Shown here one piece after another: positions 5,438-9,784 of a stretch of DNA of 9,784 bases. The first letter of the stretch is position 1. Each line of letters starts with the position of its first letter. The translations under genes were made by a program, and so were the position numbers. The stretch spans positions 1 to 9,784 of the forward strand of contig MWAR01000014.1 of the NCBI GenBank assembly GCA_002068715.1, given 5' to 3'. The notes below the pieces were generated by a model. It saw only the letters and a list, made by a program, of their open reading frames with translations. It was not told where the DNA came from and did not search any database. This DNA comes from a bacterium ADurb.Bin374 (lineage in GTDB: Bacteria; Riflebacteria; Ozemobacteria; Ozemobacterales; Ozemobacteraceae).

Positions 5438-6850
5438 CTATTTTCCAGTTCGGAACGACCATTCAGTCGGCAGCAATGGAACTCCCTTCTCATTTTTAAA
5501 GCCCAAAGCCCCCACGGCATTGAGCGATATGCCGTATGTTGTTTCCGCAGCCAGATAAACGGGGAGAACACACGTCTTCCGGTCCGCTGTCCAATAAGCT
5601 TTTGAACCAGAAGGTGCTGGAGGGAAAGTATCACCGCCGCACCACGCGAAACTCGATTTCATTGGGGAGTCAAACGTCACCTGAATTTCGGTGATTTTCG
5701 GATTAACGGCGTTTGCACCGTTCGGAGGATTCAAAGAAACGATTTTCGGACGATTCTGCAGATCGGAGGCAAATTGGCGCTCATATCTGCCAAAAAAACC
5801 AACCAATTCAGGAACGAATGATTGAAGAGTCGGATAGGTCTTTCGGTTCTTTTCATATCGCTCCAAGAATGCGGCGAGTTCCATAATCCAGAGGAAGCCC
5901 TTTTGCTCGTCTGTTTGTATTGCCTGAAGAGCGTCCTCCTCGCTGGAATTCTTTCGCAGATAACAAACAACGGATGCTCTGACCAGCGATTCACAGATCA
6001 TTGTCTCCCAATCCCCGTAGGCTTGAGAGGTCATCTCATCACGAACATGTTGGAAAAGGCGTTTTCCGACTTTCTGCCAAACCGCGCGCTGATTGTATAC
6101 CAATGGATTTGCAAAACTGTGGGAAAACTCGTGGATGATGGTGGCAAGAATTCTCTGGTCAAAAACCGGACAGTCTGCTTCATCGCACGTGTACACCCCG
6201 ATACAGGAATAAATTTCTTTCCCCGCAGGCATCTCGACTTCGGCGGAATAGTTGGCCGGGCCGTTGTTCATGGCAACGATGACATGAAATCCACCCGAAT
6301 CGCTCTTCCCAAAAAATTCATCAAACCATTCGAGATGCGCCTGTTTTTCGAGAAGTGCCTTCATCTTCGCAACGGCACTATCAAATAGCGATGCATGGGA
6401 TGCAAAGAAGTGCTGGAAATTTGATTTCTTCACGAAATCCCGGGCAAGAGAACAAAATTCTTCGGCCTCTGGTGGACTCCAGCGATTATCAAGGCCATGG
6501 GGCCGTGGTGAAAAGGGCACTCTGGGTTGAAAGGATCCTGCATCCAGGACATGAACAGCGAGTGACATAGGAGCGTCAAAGCTCACTCCGTGATCCTGAC
6601 GTATTTTTTTCACAAAATCGATGACCGGATGGGTTCGGAAAGCTGAAAAATACCTGTCTGTATCCTGCAAATACCCTTTTACCTGGCCCTCAAGATACTC
6701 TTCTGCCTTTGCAAGTCGGAAAATGATGCTCATGGCTTCAACCCGAGGATCGACGCTGACAGATATATTGAGGCTGTTTGCAGCAAATACCGTGTGGAAC
6801 GCGGAACACGAAACGAACACCAAGAACAATAGGGCAACGTATTTTTTCAT
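5438..6850 (-). CDS. Secreted HExxH metalloprotease-like protein (DUF4932-like) with C-terminal Ig-like domain
   Basis: The protein has 470 residues. A signal peptide covers about 1-23 (K-Y-V-A-L-L-F-L-V-F-V-S-C-S-A-F). The main domain, about 30-360, carries the zinc-binding motif H-E-F-S-H at 240-244 followed by S-F-A-N-P. Glutamates at E282 and E287 (W-E-T-M-I-C-E-S-L-V-R-A) are candidates for the third metal ligand. This arrangement fits the gluzincin-like DUF4932 family, which is my best match, but catalysis is untested. The C-terminal domain (about 368-470: P-K-I-V-S-L-N-P-P-N-G-A-N...I-T-E-I-Q-V-T-F-D-S-P-M) is a Big_5/Ig-like fold common in surface proteins. The start at 6850 has GGGGAAGG directly upstream. 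The gene uses more A/T at third positions than the SH3 or barrel genes, hinting at acquisition. The broken pilin-like gene follows 90 bases later, and the next gene upstream is divergent. Confidence 0.78.
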   Translation of the reverse strand: MKKYVALLFLVFVSCSAFHTVFAANSLNISVSVDPRVEAMSIIFRLAKAEEYLEGQVKGYLQDTDRYFSAFRTHPVIDFVKKIRQDHGVSFDAPMSLAVHVLDAGSFQPRVPFSPRPHGLDNRWSPPEAEEFCSLARDFVKKSNFQHFFASHASLFDSAVAKMKALLEKQAHLEWFDEFFGKSDSGGFHVIVAMNNGPANYSAEVEMPAGKEIYSCIGVYTCDEADCPVFDQRILATIIHEFSHSFANPLVYNQRAVWQKVGKRLFQHVRDEMTSQAYGDWETMICESLVRASVVCYLRKNSSEEDALQAIQTDEQKGFLWIMELAAFLERYEKNRKTYPTLQSFVPELVGFFGRYERQFASDLQNRPKIVSLNPPNGANAVNPKITEIQVTFDSPMKSSFAWCGGDTFPPAPSGSKAYWTADRKTCVLPVYLAAETTYGISLNAVGALGFKNEKGVPLLPTEWSFRTGK

Positions 6851-7179
6851 ATCCTTCCCCTGTTACGTTTCAACGTTATCCTCATCGTCTATCCGAGGGA
6901 GGCTTTCTCCACGAAACTGTGGCTGCCATTGGCCCAGCTTCCTGAGGCAGTGAACCGCCCGTCATTTTTCCCTGTTCCATAGCTGAAATGCTTCAAGGAA
7001 CCCGAACGATTCTATATCACTCCCCCGAACTTCGCATCTTCTTTTCCTCGAACGGTCGTTCGATTTGGCAGCTGCGCATCCGCCTTCCCATGATGGACAA
7101 AGCAAGTCCCGTACCCCGGAGATGTTTGGTAATATTGCAAATACGGACATCGATTGTTGCTTGATAACAGGAGATCAGT
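6851..7179. other. Divergent intergenic region with a 16-base palindrome
   Basis: The 329 bases lie between the metalloprotease gene (minus) and the glycosidase-like fragment (plus), so two promoters are expected; none stands out. A perfect 7-base inverted repeat with a 2-base centre, TCGAACG-GT-CGTTCGA, lies at 7048-7063 and would suit a dimeric regulator. A weaker ACGTT-TC-AACGT is at 6865-6876, just upstream of the metalloprotease ribosome site. No coding signal or RNA gene is apparent. The right end carries AGGAG (7169-7173), the ribosome site of the next gene. Confidence 0.4.
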
Positions 7180-7608
7180 ATGCGCACCATCCGCACTCTC
7201 GCCATCCCGGTCATTCTTCTGTTTCTGGCGCTGACCGCAGTTTCTGCCGAAGCGGCCGCCGCCAGCCGGATCGACCCGTGGTTCATTTTCGGAACGAACC
7301 TCGCCTGGTTCAACAGCAACTACGGCTGCGGCATCGGCGTGAATCATGCCGAAGGGAGCTTGCAACCGACATTTTCCGAGCAGCACTGCGAAACCATTTT
7401 CGCGAATCTCGAAAAGATGGGCTGCCCTCTTGTCCGCATCTGGGCGTTCGAGCGCCAGGACGGCCTGATGTTCTCATCTGCGAGGGCCAGGGCGGTCGGC
7501 GCATGCGCAACAAGCTCTGCTGTCAAGCGTTCTTCTCCGTTTGGAGAAAGTATCGGCAATATCTATTCAGAGAACCGATCGAGGAGCGTCAGCCATGCAA
7601 CGTTCTAA
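7180..7608 (+). pseudogene. Truncated secreted glycoside-hydrolase-like gene (N-terminal part only)
   Basis: The 142-residue frame starts at a well-supported ATG (AGGAG, six bases of spacing) with a signal peptide at about 1-25 (T-L-A-I-P-V-I-L-L-F-L-A-L-T-A). Residues about 30-98 read like the first strands and loops of a TIM-barrel glycosidase of the cellulase/mannanase (GH5-like) kind: D-P-W-F-I-F-G-T-N-L-A-W-F-N, then H-A-E-G, then M-G-C-P-L-V-R-I-W-A-F-E-R-Q-D-G-L. The family pattern stops near residue 98 (about 7474). The rest is low-complexity Ser/Ala/Arg sequence with no acid/base or nucleophile region, whereas complete enzymes are usually 300 residues or more. The catalytic part is therefore deleted and the gene is probably dead. 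The family call is moderate; that it is exported and truncated is more secure. Confidence 0.55.
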
Positions 7609-7720
7609 TTCTTATAGTATATATCAGCCACGGCCCTTTCGGCATACATCTCGCGGTTTGGCCTTGTGGAGCGACGTGATCGATCTTTTCGGTCTTTCGA
7701 CGGACGAGGCCGGACAACGT

Positions 7721-8389
7721 ATGCGTTTTCAGCGTCTCGCCGTCCTCCTGGCGTTTGTTCTGGCCCCATTGTCGTCGTGGTCTTCGCCACCGGCAGACCC
7801 GGCCAGCCCCGCCGTCGCTCTTTCTGCCGGCATCTCCTTGGCAGACAGGCAACGATCAGAAGCGATGGATGCATTGGCACGCGAAGAGAAAGGGCTTCTG
7901 GTGATCTGCGCCTCGAAGCAGGCAGCCGAATCAGGGCCGGAAATGCTCGAGGTGTTCGACAGCAGCAACCGCATGGTTTCGGTGAAAATCGGTGAAGCGA
8001 AACGGCTGGACTCCAGTTCCGCTTCCGTTCCTGGCAAAGACATCGCCCAGCTATCCGGAACGATCCCGTTTGCAGAGACACCGGAGGTCACAACCACCCG
8101 GTATATCGCGGAAATTCCCTACCCGGCTGGTGAATATGCATTCACCATCAAGAGAATGTTTCCATGTCGCGACCACGGTAAGGAGCATCTGAGCGTCCTT
8201 CGCGACCACGGCTTCAAACGGATCCGAATCCAGGCAGGAAAAGCTGCGATTCTGTCCTTCTTCTGGCAGGACGACGAACGGTTCGGCGATACAACGGACA
8301 TGTCAGAAATCCACCGGAAGCTGGTAGAAACGGTCGCGGGAACTCTCAGGACTCATTTATCCGCTGTACATCAGCACACCGATCTGTAA
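7721..8389 (+). CDS. Exported protein of unknown function
   Basis: From the ATG at 7721 the protein has 222 residues and a clean signal peptide (M-R-F-Q-R-L-A-V-L-L-A-F-V-L-A-P-L-S-S-W) cleaved at about 20-25. This start is preferred on the signal peptide. The same frame is open from 7541, and an ATG at 7595 has a stronger ribosome site (GAGGAG, eight bases of spacing), but it would bury the signal peptide behind 42 residues. The mature part is mixed alpha/beta. It includes A-L-A-R-E-E-K-G-L-L-V-I-C-A-S at 51-65, and a segment resembling a beta-sandwich strand pair (R-Y-I-A-E-I-P-Y-P-A-G-E-Y-A-F-T-I) at 127-143. A terminal helix ends the protein. Two cysteines (about 63 and 149) could pair. 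No family is recognised. It lies between the truncated glycosidase and the barrel gene on the same strand, with about 260 bases before the latter. Confidence 0.6.
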   Translation: MRFQRLAVLLAFVLAPLSSWSSPPADPASPAVALSAGISLADRQRSEAMDALAREEKGLLVICASKQAAESGPEMLEVFDSSNRMVSVKIGEAKRLDSSSASVPGKDIAQLSGTIPFAETPEVTTTRYIAEIPYPAGEYAFTIKRMFPCRDHGKEHLSVLRDHGFKRIRIQAGKAAILSFFWQDDERFGDTTDMSEIHRKLVETVAGTLRTHLSAVHQHTDL

Positions 8390-8652
8390 CCACGTTCCCT
8401 CCCTCAAGCCCTTCGTTTCCTTCGAATCCGGACACCGGTCAAGGATTGTCGGGCAACGATTTCCCTTGGGCAGATGGAAATCAAAGCGTCTTCGGCGAGA
8501 GAGAGATGTATGGTATGGTTATGGTCATCGGCATGCTCACCTCGGGCAAGAGTTTCGAACCAGTCGTAAAGAATGGTCTCGACTGAAGCCCCGATGGCGA
8601 TGCAGCCGCGAAACGCTGAAAGCCATATCTTGTATGTAAACAGGAGATCATC
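8390..8652. other. Gap upstream of the barrel gene; possible minus-strand gene remnant
   Basis: No complete gene fits here. On the minus strand a frame ending in TGA at 8404-8406 stays open through the gap. It reads W-L-S-A-F-R-G-C-I-A-I-G-A-S, then L-Y-D-W-F-E-T-L-A-R-G-E-H-A-D-D-H, then L-S-L-A-E-D-A-L-I-S-I-C-P-R-E-I-V-A. This looks more like protein than chance but has no start codon inside the gap, and beyond 8652 it is merely antisense to the barrel gene. It may be the tail of a decayed gene; no family is recognised. The right end carries AGGAG (8642-8646) for the barrel gene. Confidence 0.25.
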
Positions 8653-9444
8653 ATGTTGCGCTTTCACCCAATGCGCCTTGCCGCAGCTCTGATCGGGCTG
8701 CTCATGCTTTCCAGCACTGCCGTGTCGGCGCTGCCGTCGCTCTTGAACTCCATTCCCAGCACTGATCTCATTCCGACAGACAACCTGATGCTGCAAATGA
8801 GTTACTACGCATACACCTTCACCGAAGACGCCAGCCGGAACGCCGTCCACACACCTGACTCGATGATCTATTCGCTCGGGTATGGTCTGAATAAAGTGGA
8901 GTTCGGCGTCGACGTGGTCGGGCGGCAGTCGTTCTCGACCACGGAATCCGGACTTTATGCCGGGCCGACGTCGTTCAATTTCAAATACCGGATCTTGACC
9001 CAGGGAACCGGTGACGACAAGCTGTCCCTCGCCGTCGGGGCGTTCAATATTGGCGCGAATGATTACGGAGACGACGTCGGGTATTACAAGACCTCGCCTT
9101 ACCTGGTTCTCTCTCGTGAGTTCAAGGACGTGCGTCTCCATCTCGGGTATCAGTGGAAACTGTTCGGCTATTCCTGGGCCGATGATGACAAGAAGCCGAA
9201 TGACGACGTGATTGCCGGCCTCGATGCCGTCATAATCAAACACGAGAAACGCCCAGTCTGTCTGTTGATCGATTATGCCGGCGGCCCGTCGAAGATGCTC
9301 GCTTACGGCATTTCCCAGAATCTCACGCCGGAGTGGAATTGGGGTTTTTCCTACTACGTGCCGATCGACGATCATCTGCCCGTCTCGAAGGCGGAACTCC
9401 CGAGACAGTATTGGATCGGCGTCACGCGGTATTTCCCGCTGTAA
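8653..9444 (+). CDS. Outer-membrane beta-barrel-like protein
   Basis: The protein has 263 residues with a signal peptide at about 1-26 (L-A-A-A-L-I-G-L-L-M-L-S-S-T-A-V-S-A). The mature chain is almost entirely alternating hydrophobic/polar strands with many aromatic residues: L-M-L-Q-M-S-Y-Y-A-Y-T-F, V-E-F-G-V-D-V-V-G, T-S-F-N-F-K-Y-R-I-L, V-R-L-H-L-G-Y-Q-W-K-L and W-N-W-G-F-S-Y-Y-V-P-I. It ends in W-I-G-V-T-R-Y-F-P-L. This is the pattern of a roughly ten- to twelve-strand outer-membrane barrel, although the last residue is Leu instead of the usual Phe. Substrate or role is unknown. The start ATG has AGGAG six bases upstream, within a 12-base leader (AACAGGAGATCA) identical to that before the gene at 7180. 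The next gene begins 15 bases after the stop, so the two are probably one operon. Confidence 0.75.
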   Translation: MLRFHPMRLAAALIGLLMLSSTAVSALPSLLNSIPSTDLIPTDNLMLQMSYYAYTFTEDASRNAVHTPDSMIYSLGYGLNKVEFGVDVVGRQSFSTTESGLYAGPTSFNFKYRILTQGTGDDKLSLAVGAFNIGANDYGDDVGYYKTSPYLVLSREFKDVRLHLGYQWKLFGYSWADDDKKPNDDVIAGLDAVIIKHEKRPVCLLIDYAGGPSKMLAYGISQNLTPEWNWGFSYYVPIDDHLPVSKAELPRQYWIGVTRYFPL

Positions 9445-9459
9445 ACCGTCCCGGTATCC

Positions 9460-9784
9460 ATGAAAACCATCCGCAGGCTTTCGCAGATCGGGGCACTTTT
9501 CTGTTTCATCGCCTCGTTTCTGGCGGCGCGGTTTCCCTTCAAACCGTGGGCACCGGTCGATCTGGGGCTGAGGTTCAGCCCGTTCGCAGCCGTTCTCGAT
9601 TCGCTCGCAGGTCTGAAGCCTGCCCTGCACTACTGGCCGGGAATCGTCATTCTGCTGCTGACTCCGCTCCTCGGCCGTTTTTTCTGCGGATGGCTGTGCC
9701 CGCTGGGAGCGACACTCGACGGATGGCGCCGGCTGTTCGGCCCCGGGACGGGTGATACCGGCTCTTCCGCCGCAGGCGAGCTAC
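9460..9784 (+). CDS. NapH/polyferredoxin-type 4Fe-4S membrane protein, N-terminal part (runs off window)
   Basis: The frame starts at an ATG at 9460 and is open to the window end (108 complete codons). Residues about 8-24 (S-Q-I-G-A-L-F-C-F-I-A-S-F-L-A-A) form a first membrane segment, and 59-71 (W-P-G-I-V-I-L-L-L-T-P-L-L) a second. They lead into the signature F-F-C-G-W-L-C-P-L-G-A at 74-84. This C-G-W-x-C-P-L-G motif is known from NapH, NosR and CcoG-like membrane proteins that bind iron-sulfur clusters and pass electrons across the inner membrane. The 4Fe-4S ferredoxin repeats expected further on are outside the window. The gene lies 15 bases after the barrel gene and has no strong ribosome site of its own (only CCGGTATCC before ATG), which suggests translational coupling. 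The exact subfamily cannot be decided from this part. Confidence 0.75.
   Translation, partial: MKTIRRLSQIGALFCFIASFLAARFPFKPWAPVDLGLRFSPFAAVLDSLAGLKPALHYWPGIVILLLTPLLGRFFCGWLCPLGATLDGWRRLFGPGTGDTGSSAAGEL

Noticed and set aside
7065..7679. 204-codon plus-strand open frame
   Set aside because: It overlaps the glycosidase fragment in another frame, has no ribosome site, and reads as His/Arg/Pro-rich shadow sequence.
8404..9630. 408-codon minus-strand open frame
   Set aside because: Most of it is antisense to the barrel gene, which has a signal peptide, ribosome site and strand pattern. The minus frame has an Arg-rich composition typical of a GC-rich shadow, and no family motif. Only its end in the 8404-8640 gap is noted separately.
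1..9784. CRISPR array, tRNA, rRNA, prophage or defence island beyond the toxin-antitoxin pair
   Set aside because: No regularly spaced repeats, tRNA cloverleaf-like segments, rRNA stretches or phage structural genes were seen on either strand.

Overview
The window looks like an accessory, partly eroded stretch of a moderately GC-rich Gram-negative-type bacterial chromosome. A signal-peptide-bearing beta-barrel-like protein and several other exported proteins indicate a diderm. The best taxonomic hint is a short pilin-like protein with a C-x-A-N-M-R-V...G-A-x-E-x-Y-N-M-D stretch and a C-x-x-H-G tail. I associate this style with Candidatus Riflebacteria (Ozemobacter-type genomes), but that is inference from memory. 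No rRNA, tRNA, CRISPR array, intact transposase or phage module is visible.

Layout. Positions 1-2160 are mostly minus strand. They hold the 3' end of an Rpn-family nuclease/transposase gene (plus strand), a complete GNAT acetyltransferase gene, an exported TPR protein gene, and a small patch of IS3-type transposase debris in the divergent gap before the next gene. Positions 2163-3248 encode a secreted SH3-domain protein on the plus strand. Positions 3534-4235 hold a complete higBA-type toxin-antitoxin pair (minus strand), with a striking inverted repeat whose loop carries the higB Shine-Dalgarno sequence. Positions 4322-4802 are debris: a central slice of a second Rpn gene joined tail-to-tail to the 5' end of a secreted-protein gene.

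Positions 4891-6850 (minus strand) contain a pilin-like gene broken by a frameshift at a run of eight A/T bases, and an intact secreted HExxH metalloprotease-like protein (DUF4932-like) with a C-terminal Ig-like domain. From 7180 to the end everything is on the plus strand. This part holds a truncated secreted glycosidase-like gene, an exported protein of unknown function, an outer-membrane beta-barrel-like protein, and the first 108 codons of a NapH-type polyferredoxin membrane protein that starts 15 bases after the barrel gene and runs off the window.

How the genes relate. Apart from higB-higA and the probable barrel-polyferredoxin pair, there is no clear shared pathway. The common themes are export (at least seven products have signal peptides or N-terminal membrane segments) and gene decay: two Rpn pieces, one transposase remnant, one truncated glycosidase, one truncated secreted protein and one frameshifted pilin-like gene. 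I did not find a convincing new multi-gene system. The most testable novelties are the higB ribosome-site inverted repeat, the possible 28-codon reading frame overlapping the higA stop, and the homopolymer frameshift in the pilin-like gene.
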